A stretch of DNA of 64,000 bases from Cyathus striatus (lineage: Eukaryota > Basidiomycota > Agaricomycetes > Agaricales > Nidulariaceae). Made by a program: the position numbers and the translations under genes. The notes under the pieces were generated by a model. The model did not search any database. It worked only from the letters and a program-made list of their open reading frames with translations, and was not told the origin of the DNA. The DNA lies in contig JAOVFP010000017.1 of NCBI GenBank assembly GCA_025738555.1, forward strand, positions 2,790,001 through 2,854,000. Direction: 5' to 3'. Positions within the stretch are counted from its first letter, which is position 1; each line of letters begins with the position of its first letter. Below are positions 21,901 through 35,600 of this stretch, piece after piece.

Positions 21901-24900
21901 AACAAACATGTATTTTATGCAACTTATAGGATTTATTTAATAGCTGTCAGACATCTTCAATCGGGTAGAGGAGAGTCTGCCATTGTCACCGCAGTAAATA
22001 CCCATACGATGCCAGGAATGTTCGGGTTCGTACGAAATGTCCATCTTCTTGCCGACTTTCTTAAGGCGCACATATAGTTTCTTATCTGCTCAGCAAATGA
22101 CATCAAAGAACTCTCGGAGTGCAACATTCACCAACGAAGCTGATGGGTCAGTTGACATCATAAATTCTCGCACCACGATATTGATTGTCTTTACAGTTAT
22201 GCAACATCTGAAGGAGTTGTTTCTCTCATTGTAAAGACACAAAGTGCGGCTGAGCGAGATGGCGATACCATCATAGGAGTGATTAGATCTACGGATACGA
22301 GGCATAACGGGAGAACACAAGGGCTTGTCGCTCCAAGTATTTCAGCGCAGGTTGCCCTTCAGCGGTCAGTTCTTCGGTTGGCTTCATTAGAGCCAAGTGA
22401 TATCAAGTACGTGTTTTCTTGAGCTTTAACGGTATAAACAGCCAAACTTACCTTTATCCCCAGCTTCATGGAAACGCATGGAACTGGTATGTACTGCTTC
22501 GACTGATTGCTTGAACATAACTTTAATAGTACGATCCTCTGCGTATAGGGACCTCTCTTGGTGATTTGATGGAGATTCAAGCAATTAATGAAGTATTCCA
22601 GAATTCGCACACACCTTTGCATCCGCTAGTTCTTGGAGCCGCCAAGTCTTGCATTGGTCACACCGAAACAGCATCTGGCCTTGTGGGAATCGTAAAGACG
22701 CTGGAATCATTCGCAAGAAATGCCATACCAGGTCTTACTCATCTTAGTGAACACAACATGAATCCAGCAATAGATACTAATGCTGTCCCTTTACACATTC
22801 CTTGTCGCACATATGCCTTGGAGCCACGGTTGGGTATCCCGCATCGTGCTCTTGTTGTGTAAGTCTTATACCGTGATGCACAATATGTTACTGTCTAATG
22901 ATTTGCGTTAGAGCTTACGGATTTGCTGGAACGATCTCAGCCACGGTTATCGAAGCGCCAGGTTCGAAGTCAGAGGCTGGAGTGAGTAGGAAGGCCATTC
23001 CAGATGGGAAGCCACTACTATTTGTTGTCAGCGCCAAATCCGAGCATGCACTCATTTCATACATCAAGAAATACATTTCATTCTGTCGGTCAGCTCCGGA
23101 GGCACTCTTTCAATCAGTCTGCTACACGAGTTGTGTTGGCAGAGAACATTATCGTCATCGTTTTACTTGTGTCGCTGACAGTCTTTCTGAGCTTAGTCGG
23201 AAGCTGGAGGACAGACTCCACAACCTGAGCGGATATGCTGGCATTTCAAATCCACGAGTTCTTTTCGGCTTTCCTGGCCAAGGCACTCACTTTAATGGAA
23301 TGGCCCGTGACTTAGCCAATGCGTATTCAGGATTCCGAGCTATCTTAACGGAGTACACCAAGTCGGCATCGAAGCACACAGACCTTCCAATTCTTGCGCT
23401 TCTACTGGGAACTGACGAATCTGTAGAAGGTACTGATCAGAGTGAAGCAGCTCAGATATGTATCTACGTTTTCCAATGCGCTGTAACAGCGTGGCTTAAA
23501 GATTTAGGGTTGCGACCAAGTGCTGTCTTAGGGACTAGTCTTGGTGAAATTTCTGCCGCGGGTATGTGCATTTTGATCCACCGGACCATAGCCTCGCTTG
23601 ACACTTATCGCAGTTACTGCCGGAGCTCTTCAATATGCAGATGGGTTACGGCTGGTGATTGCAAGAGCACACACTTTGAAATCAAATCCTCCATCTTCTG
23701 GCGCAATGGTCGCTATTGCTGCTCCTGAGCAAGTGATTCTGGGCTACATTGATTCCCTTCACGTAGAAGACCGAGTTGTTCTCGCAGTCTCCAACGGTGA
23801 AGAAAGCCATGTCATCTCAGGATTTTCTGACGCTGTGGAATTGGTTTATCAAACTGCGAAGATGGAAGGGCGGCGTTGCGCGAAGCTGAAGGTTCATCAA
23901 GGTGAGAATGAGGACATGCGAACATGCGCGATATTCTTACCTTGTATAGGTTTTCACAGTCCCAGCATTGAGCCAGGACTGGTGCCGCTTGGGCAATGGC
24001 TCTTGGCTAATAAGTCAAGCTTTGGCCCACTGAAAACACCCTTTTATTCAACCTCCACCACCGAGGTGATTCCTTCTGGGGAGTGCCTACCTCCTGAGTA
24101 TTGGGTGCGTTTTGCTATTCCCTGTAAGAAGTAATATAAGTACTAAAATGAATGCAGATTGCGCATGCACGGAACCCCGTTAAGTTTTGGCAGACTGCAA
24201 GAAAGCTTAACCAGGATGATACAGTGAACATCTTCTTAGACGTTGGACCTCAGCCAATACTATGGTCTCATATGCAAGGTCTTCACAGTACTAAAATGGC
24301 GACATATGCCACCACTGGCAAGCAGGGGTCCAATCAAGAGTACGCATTTCTTCAAGCAATTGCGCAGCTTTTTGAGAGAAACGTCTTCGTTGATCTGAAG
24401 AAGCTATACCATGAACGTGGTCACTTCTCCAATACCTCAATCCCCACGTATCCTTTCCAGCATCACCGACACTATCCCAATTTTGTCCCATCTCTCAACC
24501 AAATGCAAGCGGAGCGGTATACCGCTCAAACTATACCGCTACTTTCCGTTAATCAGGCACTCCTTGATCTCCTTTACGACCATAGAATAGAGGGAAGACG
24601 GGTCCTTCCTGGAATTGCATTTGCAGATCTCGCAGCGAAAGGCATAGAAGACTGCGAACGCCGAATAGGAAGTATTCGCTTCCATCAGCCTCTGGTACTG
24701 GAAAAAACAGGGTCCGCTATTCAGGCAGAAATACAAAAAGATGGGACATTCATCATATATTATGGTGTAGAAAAAAGCAAGATATGTTCTGGATCCTTGG
24801 TTTATCGCAAGCCTGCAAGGCCTAGAAAAGCTATTGAAATGGAGGCGCCACCTCTCCGGGTCTTGAACAGAGAGGCAGTATATGCTTCCTTCGAGGATCA

Positions 24901-27313
24901 AATTTTATTCGGGCCTGCTTTCCAGAACATTAAGAACATCTCCGTATGGCCCAATTATGTACAGGCTGCCATACATGTTCAAACGTCTTTAAATACACAA
25001 CTAGATCGTATTCGCAAGCTGGATCCTTGTCTGCATATGTTCGGCGCGATCTTACAGTTCATGGACATTCCAGATCACATTCACAAAGATGGTTTATACT
25101 TGCCTACAGCTTTACAAGGGTTCATATTACATTCAGAAACTATCCCTTCCGAGTTTTACTGTAGGTATTATCTTCCTGCTGAAACGGGAGAGAACTACAC
25201 CACTAGCTCCGTAAGCTTTGATGTCTTTTCACTGTCTGGTGACCTATTAATATCTTGCGAGTAAGTGTGGTTCTATGACTAATGTACGTTTGTGTTTTCT
25301 GACGAAATTTCATTAGAAAATATTTAGTGGCACGGTTACCGAAAGGTGTTGCCATTCAAACACCTGCTATGGACAAGCTGTCCAGGAAATGGATGCAGAA
25401 TACATGGCGACGGGAAGACGTTTTACAGGGACTCGAGTCTCCTAGTTCGTTTGGAAGAAGTGAAACTGTGGCATACTTCAGCGATTCAATCAACAATGCG
25501 GTATTGTCTGCCTTCGTTACGTCTTCCAATGAAGTTTTTATTGGAGAACTTGCGGTTTCAGATAGTATTCGCCATATAAAAACTGATTCTACTAAGCTCA
25601 CAGGCGTTATTGGCTCCCCAACACTATCGGATAAAACACTTACCGACGAACTAGAGGGAAAAACGATCTCTATCGTTTTGGATGTCACTCGTTATCATGC
25701 TCCTGGATCGGATATGTATGTATCACTGTGGAAGCATGCAATGCGGCTCATGAAGTTCGCATTAAGTGGGAAAGTCGATCTTTCTGCATTTGTTGTGGTG
25801 TCGAGCCTTTCATTGCCAACTGGTCCAGCTTATTGTTTGCGTCAGCCGCCGGGAATAGGCGCCGTTTTACAGGGCATGCTTAGAGTTTACCGCCGTGAAT
25901 CTGGACTTTCTACTGATACCGTTTGGGGTGTCGACCTCCCAGACCAGTTAACACAAGAAGCAATCACGGAGATTCTTTCAAAGGAGATACATATGCACAA
26001 CCAAACTTCAACAACCAAGAGTACAATTGCAGCCTATAGGCGACCACTAGGGTGCCACGAAGACGATCCCATAGTGAGGATGGTTCCAGTGCTTCTACCC
26101 AAGGCTGAGGAGGGAAATTCCCCAACAATGGCAATTGAAGGACTTGCTGTTATCGTTGGGATGGGTAGTATAGGACATGCCCTAGCTAGGTACTTGGCCG
26201 GTTCAGGTTGTATGACCATTGTCTTCCTGGGGAGACGCAGGGGTGATGATAACGAGGCGAGCATAACTCCTTTAGATTACATATTAACCATCTAACGTTG
26301 CTGTCGCGTCCAGATTATACAGGGGTTGCAACGCCTGATATCAAGCTGTCCTTCCGCCACCATGGAGTATGTTCAGGCAGATGTCACAGACATAGTGAGC
26401 CTCCGGGTCTCGATAGAAGCGATAGTCAGCCGCTTCGGCGAGGTGAAACATGTCGTATATACGGCGGGAGTCATCCGTGACGCTACGATTTCGACTGTGA
26501 CCAATGACGAATTTGCAAGTGTTCTCGATTCGAAGGCCATGGGTGCTTGGAGTTTGCACCTCATCAGTCAGGAAATGAAGCTGAACCTGGATACGTTTGT
26601 TCTGCTCAGTAGTATAAGGTGAGTTGGTAAGGGAAATCTTTGAATTCTACTGCTCACCGTACTCCAGCGTACCATTAGGGAATGCAGGTCAGGTTGCATA
26701 CGTCGCAGGCAATGCGTTCCTCGACTCTTTAGCAGCCCATAGGAGGAGTATTGGACTTCCCGGAACGTCGCTTCAACTTGGAGCCTGGGAATCTAAGGTT
26801 ATCGAGAACGTTGACCTTTCACAGACAGACTTGAATGTTATGAGCCATGCAGAAGGGATACCCCTCGTATTAAAGGCCATATTTGAAAGTGACCCCGTCC
26901 AAGTTATAGTGAATTGGAACGCAGAGAAATTGGCACGGGGCCCTGCATATGCAAGCGATGCTATGTTCCGGGAACTAAGACTGACCAACCCAGGCAAAGT
27001 ACATGTCATCCAAAAGACATATTCTAAAAAGGAGATCTCTGAGATTATTCTGAGCACTGTGAAGGGTGTACTTGAGATCAGGGAGAATGACCCATTCGGT
27101 TCGTCTGATGCTTCGTAGTCTTAATCGAATGCTAATCGACTATCAGATCCGGAGGAATCTCTCGTTTCCTGTGGGATGGACTCAATATCATTTGCGCAAA
27201 TGCGTGGGAACGTGCTTCAGAGACTAGGTATCGAGATACCTGTGCGCTACCTTTCAAACTCCTTCTCCGTGAGCAAAATGATGTCAGATGTTTGCAAAGG
27301 ACGCTTTGTATGA
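18949..27313 (+). CDS. Hybrid polyketide synthase, A-ACP-KS-AT-DH-KR-ACP
   Basis: A large multi-intron gene from ATG at 18949 to TGA at 27311-27313. Domains in order: adenylation/acyl-ligase (A3-like LHTSSATSTTNLKCVPMTHE, A5-like GIGMTETGG, A7/A8-like GELYISS and FQTGDIY...GRKDDF, KKGMVFRKK) to about 20870; carrier 1 with LGMDST near 21050; ketosynthase from EPIVIVGRALRLPG (21250) with the active Cys in VETACSGGM (TGT 21857-21859), METHGTGT and KSCIGHTETASGL; acyltransferase with GTSLGE (Ser codon 23537-23539) and GFHSPS; dehydratase with LYDHRIEGRRVLPG at about 24570 and a LDPCLH second motif; ketoreductase with VGMGSIGHALARYLAGSG and GQVAYVAGN; carrier 2 with SCGMDSISFAQ. No ER or C-methyltransferase was seen. 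The A domain would activate a starter acid and load it on carrier 1 for extension and partial reduction. Exon joins near 26240-26320 are uncertain: a TAA at 26293-26295 must lie in an intron or be a break. Confidence 0.85.
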
Positions 27314-29669
27314 ATGATTATGGACAAACTTTAATTGTAACTTTAGTTGTAACCCTTATTTACTTCGTGCAAGCGCAAGAAAGGATGGACCAATGTGCTC
27401 GATGAGTCGTCCTGACTCCTGACTCCTGAGTCAGTGAGGGAAGCGGCATCAGTTTAGCATACGATAACTGATAGAGCCCTGGGCACAGACAATCTTGGTA
27501 GAAGTAATTATTGCAATGATGTGCGGTTGTTGTTCCCAGTCGCATGTCGGGTGGTAAGGGAGGTTTAATGGCTTGTAAGTTGTTAATGGCAATTGAATTG
27601 AGGATCGGTGGATACTTTTAGCTAGTGCGTTGCTAAATTTAGAAATAAATACGCGCTGATGCGCCCCGTCTGTGCCGGGGTATCCGCTCCTGCCTCTTAC
27701 ACAGAAATAATCTTTATTATTCAGAGGATGCCAAGAAACAATCCAAAATTACCTTTACATCATAAAACACAGTATATACATCCGATAGTTTAGCAAATAT
27801 ACTATAGAAAATTGAAGGCTTAATTATAAGTAGGAGCTTGTATAAGTACTAGTAAATTGTATATAATAAGATGAGAATAACTTGTGTAATCTGTGGTTGA
27901 CCAGAGCGGAGATGTGATGCCTGAAGGACTGGCTATATATATGGCTCCATAGTAAGTAACGAGTAACGAGTTAGAGACCTAGTATAGGAGGAGTCATACT
28001 ATATGCATCGAATGCTTGGAGAATATTCAGTTGAAAGGTGGCCTCCTGTGGCCTATAGTTAAGATAACGCGCTTGCAGCAAAGGTATGCTGGCTTATCGA
28101 CTCTGGGACCTGTGGAAGAAGTCGAGTTCTGAGTGGCATCCGATGACGATGAAGTGCAAGACAGAGTTGGGCTCCCGCTATTTTCACTGGAGCAGACAGG
28201 CTGCGCGGCGTTGCCGCAATATCGTGGATATCGTGCGAGGGCGGCCTCGATTTGGTTCTTCGTGAACCGTATCACCAATCTTTGCTGGGATACGCATGCT
28301 GGGGTACATTTTGCGGTGGTGTGAGTAACCATACTGTGTAAGTAGTTCGTGTGGGTGGTTATGAGGTAGTAGTAGCTGTGAATAAGTTGAATATGACAGC
28401 TCAAGAGCAAATGGCGCCCGAGATAAAGGTGCAGAGGGCTATTATATGCTGTAAATGAATGGAAGAGCTGTATTGAGTAACTCACGAGGCTGCTATTGCT
28501 CCTGCGGTAAGTGGCATTATGATTTGATCTCCGACTTGCAGACCGAACCCTAAACCCGAGGCTTGGATGGAGAAGAATGGTATATATTCATGAGTTGCCT
28601 GAACCAGGGAATTGTGAATGTAGATCAGTACATACTATATCCCGGAACTCCGCAGATTAGACACGTCGATCCTCGTTAACATCTTCGTCTATTGTGCCAC
28701 TCTAAGAAATTATGCGGTTTATAGAATCATGTAAGTGCACTTGTATGGTCATTCGTCGTTGCGGTCCACCCGATATGAAGATAGCCTCCTTAGTTACTTA
28801 CTGTAAGTTGTTTATCTGCCACATCGGTGACAGCTTCGATGCTACCCGAAGCTCTTCTGGTTTACTACTCTTCACAGACGAAAAAGTGCGAAAAGATGAC
28901 CCAGCCACATAGGCGGAAGGGTGCCCGTTCGTTGACGTGCAAGGTTGGAGGAGTGGAGGCTAGTATCCATTATCTTGGAGTAACAGCACAGCGATATGAA
29001 TAATTCAATAAAGGCATTGCTACCGCAAGACGTTGACACCGCCACCACATGCTTCGCATATAGTAACGCCAGCTTTAGCACTTGAAAACCACGAAAACAC
29101 CATGAAGACTAATGCAAATGGTTACAAACATCTGAGTTGCATAGAACTTTAGAAGGTACAATTCAGCATATGAATATTACATTACGATTCCTCCCTTCCA
29201 CTACAGAGGCGCATCAAGTACGTCTCTATTCCACAGCATATATTGCAATATAGCAACTGTCAGTCCGATTTCGCCACCTCTGGTCCTCTGTCTTCGGTAT
29301 CAGTGGTGTCTGTGCCAGTGCCACTATGGAGCAGTGGCGAGTGCACCGAGTGGTTAGCACCATGAACCGTAGGTGGTGCCAAAAGTATGTAAGATTGCAT
29401 GAGTTCTAGAACTCGAGAGTAGCAGTTGAGTAAGAGACAGTAGTTAAACTTGGGTTACACGAGGTTGAACGGTTCCGGTGGCGAGTCAAAAACAGAGCGC
29501 CCATAGCGTCAAACAAGGTTCTCACGGTCCTCTAATCTTTTCCTGAGCAAGTCATACCGCCGCACCTTCTCCTTGTGCCCACTAGTTGGGATTGTCTTCC
29601 CGTCTTATCAAACTGCCTCGAAAAGCTACTCTAGCAAGGCTCAAATCAAAAGAGCCGGCTGCGGCCACC
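27314..29669. other. 2.36-kb intergenic region
   Basis: No supported gene. The longest frame (28027-28485, minus, 152 codons) starts with low-complexity His/Leu/Tyr runs and shows no domain. The 5' part of the GCN1 promoter must lie at the right end; no TATA box stands out. Confidence 0.4.
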
Positions 29670-32600
29670 ATGAGCAAAACAGAAATCCAGTCTTGGATCT
29701 CCAGTGCAAGAACTGGTGAAAACGGTGATGCAGATGCTTCGAATGGTGAATCAGTCTGGCAGAGAGATCGCGTCCTGAGCGACTGGCCAAACTCGATGGA
29801 TTACGCGCAAAAGACACTATTGGTTTCGCAGACGAGGATACGTGTACAGTTTTTGCGAGATGAACTTTTCTCTCTGGCTAAGCACGGAGGTACGCAGTAA
29901 TTCCATCTTCAGTCTTCAAATATATATGCTAATACTTTATTTTGACTTTTATAGACTTGACGCTTTCCCAGATAATGGATGTATTCAAACTTTTAACCTT
30001 CACATACCCACGTTACGCGGACGATGAATCAAGACGAGCAGTCGAAGCAGTCGGTATGGAGTTGGTGAGGAGAGATGAACTGCGAGGAACTCCCGAAGGT
30101 ACACAGGATGAGACAAAGATGGGAGTCGCCGAGCAGATCTTTGGCTGGCTAGCTAACGAGGTTGGAAGATTAGCAAAACGTGGGTCGGCAACGTGAGTAG
30201 ACGCATCAATCCTTTCTTCTGTGTTCTTGTCATTCTAAACCACATTTAGCGCACATGCGCCTGCAGATCTCTTTGTCCTCCTCAGCTGGTCATGCGGATT
30301 GTACACCATCTGTGTCAAGTATAACCCCGACTTCCCTTCTTCCAACTCGTGGAAGATGTTGGTTGGGTCGATGGCTATCCTTTTAGACATGCTGAACGAA
30401 TCAAGCACTGCTAAACCATCTCTGAAGAAGGGTGGCCTTGTGAAGGTCCGTAGGGCATTGATATCAGTGAGCATTTCGCTATTTTTTGTCCGCGTTATGC
30501 ATTGATCAAGTGCTCCCCGTAGGCCGGAGACAAAATACCAGCTGTGATCTCTGCCTTGCTTGGTATAGCAAAGACGACCCAGACCCCACTAAGGATGATT
30601 TCGCTTATTGGTGTCTCAATCAGCGTGCTGATCAGACTAAAGAATGTTGAAGAGACTCCAGTTGCTCGTCTACCCCAGGATTTGAAGGTATTTTGGATAT
30701 TTGGAGTATTGCGATCAATGCTGATAAACCACAGACCGAAATCGTGAAGATATACTCGAGTACTGTGCTCATGTCTAAAACTGCTGTCCCAGAGCACGTT
30801 TTGGTACGTCTATCTATTATATCCGATTATTAGAACGTTTCTTAAAATACGTTCAGACATCGCTGGACGACTTCATCGCGACATTCGTAAAAGATGACGA
30901 CTTTACCCAAACTATCCTTCCTACAATGGAGAAGGCGTTGCTCAGATCTCCCGAGTATTCCCTTGCAAGTATGCACACTCCCTATCTTCCCTCTATACCG
31001 GAGACTAAGTATCGCACTTCGCCCAGCCGTTACCCAATTCTTCGCCGCCTACCCACATGTACTCAGCAATGACTCCTTCAAGCGCATCCTCACCCAGGTC
31101 ATCAGTAGCTCCAAATCTAGTAATACTACCGTGCGCACCAATTCGATCCACCTATTTCAAGTACTCCTCTCGGCCGGTGAAAGAGGGAACATCGAGGAGC
31201 TCTCAAATCTCGCAGTGACTGAGTTATTTGTCCTTCCCAAGACTGGCAAAACCACAGGGCCCGATCAGCGCGTCGCACTGTATTCCATGCTTCGATATAT
31301 TCGCCCCTCTACTGGTGTTTCTCCCGTTATCCTCCAGAGTATAGTACCTCTGTTGGCGAAGGAAGCTCATGAACTCTCCATTATCACCCTTGTTGGATCT
31401 TTAACTCCGCATCTCGCTATCTTGCTGAAAGAGTCTTCAGTCCCTAACGACACTATCCAGCTCATTGCTAAAGAACTTAATAGCCCCAAGCCTGCTGTGC
31501 GCCGAGCTTTTTCTGGCCTTGTGGGCGCTGTACTCTCCGACGATGGCGTATTAAGCACCGAAAAGGGAGCAGCTTTCGCGAGGAGCGTTGTACCCGCCCT
31601 TGAGAATTGCTTGAAAACAATCACTGCGAACCCACTGAACGCGAGTGGTGGTCCTTTCGAGGGTTATGTAGCCGTATCGGTGTTCCTTGGCCCTCTAGCG
31701 AACTCTGGAAAGTTTGGTACGTATTCGATGACTACTTTAGATTGGAAATACTTAACGTTGCTTTAGCTGATCTAATTGCGAAAAATCCTACGATAAACGC
31801 GATAACAACCAGCACAGCTAAACAACCGTTTTTGTTTTGGGACAAGGTTTATCAGAAAGTCACAGAAGCGGAGGACGAGAAGTGGCTGCTTAATGCCTGC
31901 GAAGCCTCTCTCGTCTACTTCAAATCTGACCTAACAAAAAATGAGACTCTTCGGTAGATATTCTTACAAACAAGAGATTGCGTCGTATCTGATAATCTTG
32001 CAGTGCACAGCTTGGTCTCGTATTTGTGCATCTAGCTCTGGACGGACATTCTCCCGACATTCGAAAGGATGTATACAAAGTCCTCGAGGCTTCTACAGCA
32101 AGAGTACCTCAGCTTACAAATCTCGTCATGTGTGATGCATTGAATGTATTCCTTGCTCGTGGACCTCCTACCCCGAAAGTATCCAGCCCGGAAGATCAAC
32201 CACAGCCCTGGAATAAATACTCGCGTCTCGCGGCCTTGCTTCTGAGTGCAGTTAACTTCGAGGAGGGCGTTGACCAAGCCACGAGGGAAGATTTAGCGGT
32301 GAATCTTGTTATTATTGGCCATCACCAACTTATATGTAAGTACCTCACAACGGAACTGATGTTAGCACTGCTAAATAACTTCGATTCATACAGTCAATCA
32401 ATCACGACTAACTTGGATCGAAGTTTGCCAGAAGGCCGGAGTTGACCCACACGATCTCGTAACAAAGCATCTGGATAAACTTTTCCAGTTGATCTTAGGC
32501 GCTTCTACAGTAGAGTCAAAGGTATGTTGATTTCTGAAGCTTCATGGTATGATAACTGACATTAGCGATGACAGTTTGGTTTCGCCGATGCGAGTTACCG

Positions 32601-35600
32601 TGCAGTCGGAACTCTCGCTTTTGTCGCGCCAGAGGTTGTCTTACCGCGCGTCTTGGAACAGCTTCGACTGGACCTTAACGTAGAAACCCTCAAATCGCTC
32701 ACTGAGCTAGAGTTAGCGGTGTGGATGACACCTGAAGGCACTGCTTACGTCGATGGTATACTTTTTTCGTTCGTTTCCAGAGACCTTTATTTATCCTCGA
32801 ATTAGTGCTATCGGCAAATAACAGCGAAGTCCGAACTGCCAAAGGAAAGGACGCCGAGATCGCCAAGTGGGAGGAAGATATTCGCAAATCGATTGCCAAC
32901 AAGAAGGCCGCCGGGACTAAAACACTTACAAAGCAGCAACAAGCTCTCGTTCAGGCTCAGCTTGAGAAGGAGGGCAAGATTCGTCACCGGGTAACGGGAA
33001 TCAAGGCCAACATCGAACGAGGGCTTAGTTTTATTCGCAGTCTCGTGTCGACGGATGCACACGACCTCAGGAACTACGTTGCTACCATCAGCGCACTGCT
33101 GCTAGGCGGCGTTCTTTCTCATGGTGGTGCTCTTGTAGGAGAAGATGCATTCAATACATATATCGTAGGTTCTGTTACTTTTCCGCTTCCGCCATAGAAA
33201 CTGATGTGAGAATAGGAAATTGCAAAATGCTGCTCTGATCGCCTAGGAACTTTCAGCACGTGGATAGGCATTGCTTCTTTACGATGTCTCAATATCCAGG
33301 CCATCCCCGAAGAACTCCAGGCCGAACCGCTAAACAGTATGCTGCATTTAATGCAAAGTCCACATCTCTAATAACACTACACATTGTCAGGCCTAATTGT
33401 TCGCGTCCTATACCGACTACAATTCTTGTCTGAGCAAGCACCGTTCGACGCACCGACGTTCTCTTATAGTTTCCCATTGCTGGAGCAAATAGTCCTTCAT
33501 GGCGGAATTGCTTCTGAGGACAGCGAGGAAATTTTGGAACAAGTAGCATTATCATTGGAAATTATTAAATTCCATTGTGGAGAGTGTGAGTTTCTTTCAC
33601 TTTTTTCCACTGACTCCAAGCTTATTTTGTGCTTAATCTTTCAGTCGCCGATCCCGCCTTCCCAAGAGTAGAGACCATGAAAACGCTCATCCATCTCATT
33701 CGTAATCAACCGAAGCTCAGCAAGGATGCTTCATCTGCACTCGTCGACCTTGGCCAAGCTATTCATGCATCTGCTAGTCGGGAGGAGACGAATGTTCTTC
33801 TCCATGGTGTCCTTTTGCAAGAGTCCTACGCAAGGAATTCATGTCTACAGGCCATTCAGGTTAGCGACGTTAATGGCGTAGTTGAGCGGTGTTCTGAATC
33901 CTGTATATTTTAGCCATTTGATTTGACTGATCTTGACTGGTCGCCTGAATTATGGGTAGCTTGCCATGACGATGACGAGCAAAATGCTCGTCTTGCGCGT
34001 CACGCGTGGGAGGACAACGGTTTGGACATACCTGAATCGTTTTTAGATGAAATCCTTCCGTATCTTGGTAAAGTTGTTATATCCTTGATCTGGCTAGTTC
34101 TGATGTTAATTTGTTTCAGGACATGACAACGCATACGTCCGCTCAAGTTCAGCCTCTTCTATTGCAGGTGCATTGGATCAATGGCCACAGGCAATACAAA
34201 ACGTGGTGGTGCGCCTGCAAGACTACTACCGCGACAAGGTAGAGTGGTTCTTCTGTTATTCAGCACCTAGCTCATTAGTCCCTCCCAGGCTAAAATTCTT
34301 GCTCCTGAATTCGATGAATATGTAAGCTTCAGTCATTGACACTGCGAGATCATTCTGACAATAGCATAACTTAGGGCATGGTCATTGCTTCCAGTTTAGA
34401 TCGGTCAGACCCTTGGTCTGCGCGCCTAGCTACAGCGCGTGCGTTTGAACTCTCTGCTCCCTACTTCACCGAGGAGGTACTAGAACCGTTCTTCAAGTTC
34501 TTGATCCAAGATCAAGCCTTGGGAGATCGAGAGGCAGAAGTTCGCCGCGGAATGCTTTTGGCCGGCACTACCGTTATTGATATTCATGGAGACAAACGAT
34601 TAGCTGGTCTAATTTCAATATTCGAGGAACACCTCGGAAAGACAACGCCTGCCACCGAGGCCGAAGACTACATCAAGGAAGCAGTTGTTATTTTGTTCGG
34701 GCGTGTTGCTCGCCATTTGCAGCCTACCGATCCGCGAATCCCCAAGATCGTGGATAGGCTCGTAGAGGCACTGAGAACACCAGCTGAACAAGTGCAAATT
34801 GCTGTGTCTGAGTGCCTGGCACCGTTGGTGAAGTTGATGAAACCTCGGCTACCAGCTCTTGTGGGCAGTCTCTTCGACGATCTTTTCAACGCACCAAAAT
34901 ATGCTGCTAGACGTGGTGCTGCGTATGGACTTTCCGGTGTCTTGAAGGGGACAGGTATTGCGGGAATGAAGGAATTTGAAGTTATACGGAGACTTCGTGA
35001 AGCTGCAGAGGAAAAGAAGCACTATGAACCACGTCAGGGGGTGATGTTTGCCTTGGAAACGTTATCGAATGGCCTCGGACGATTGTTTGAACCGTACATC
35101 ACGTATGCTTTGCCGTTGCTTTTAACTTCGTTCGGTGATGCAACAACTGATGTCCGTGAGGCCACCCAAGATGCTGCTCGTGTTATTATGGGTAATCTCT
35201 CCGGTTACGGTGTAAAACTGATGCTGCCCACGTTGTTGGAAGGATTAGATGAGAAGCAATGGAGAACAAAGAAAGGTTCTATCGAGCTGTTGGGTATGAT
35301 GGCATACTGTTCTCCCCGACAACTCTCTATCTCGTTACCCATCGTTATACCCCGCCTGACTGGAGTTCTTACGGACTCGCATGCCCAGGTACGAGCTGCT
35401 GCTAACAAGAGTTTGAAACAATTCGGTGAGGTTATCAGCAACCCTGAAATCCAGTCGCTTGTTCCTATTCTCCTCAAGGCATTAGTAGATCCTGGAAAGA
35501 CTTCGAATGCTTTGTCTTCTTTACTAAAAACATCTTTCATGCATTATATTGATCATTCCTCTTTGGCATTGGTGAAGTCTATTTATCTGTTTGCGTTGTT

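Noticed and set aside
28027..28485. 152-codon minus-strand frame before GCN1
   Set aside because: Low-complexity start, no motif and no splice context that extends it. Not supported as a gene.
28545..28556. Telomere-like CCTAAACCC
   Set aside because: A single short unit, not a tandem array. It gives no evidence for a chromosome end.
29331..29390. tRNA-like phrase around GTGGTTAGCACCATGAACC
   Set aside because: No acceptor stem closes and there is no T-loop GGTTCGA-type sequence, so a tRNA is not supported.
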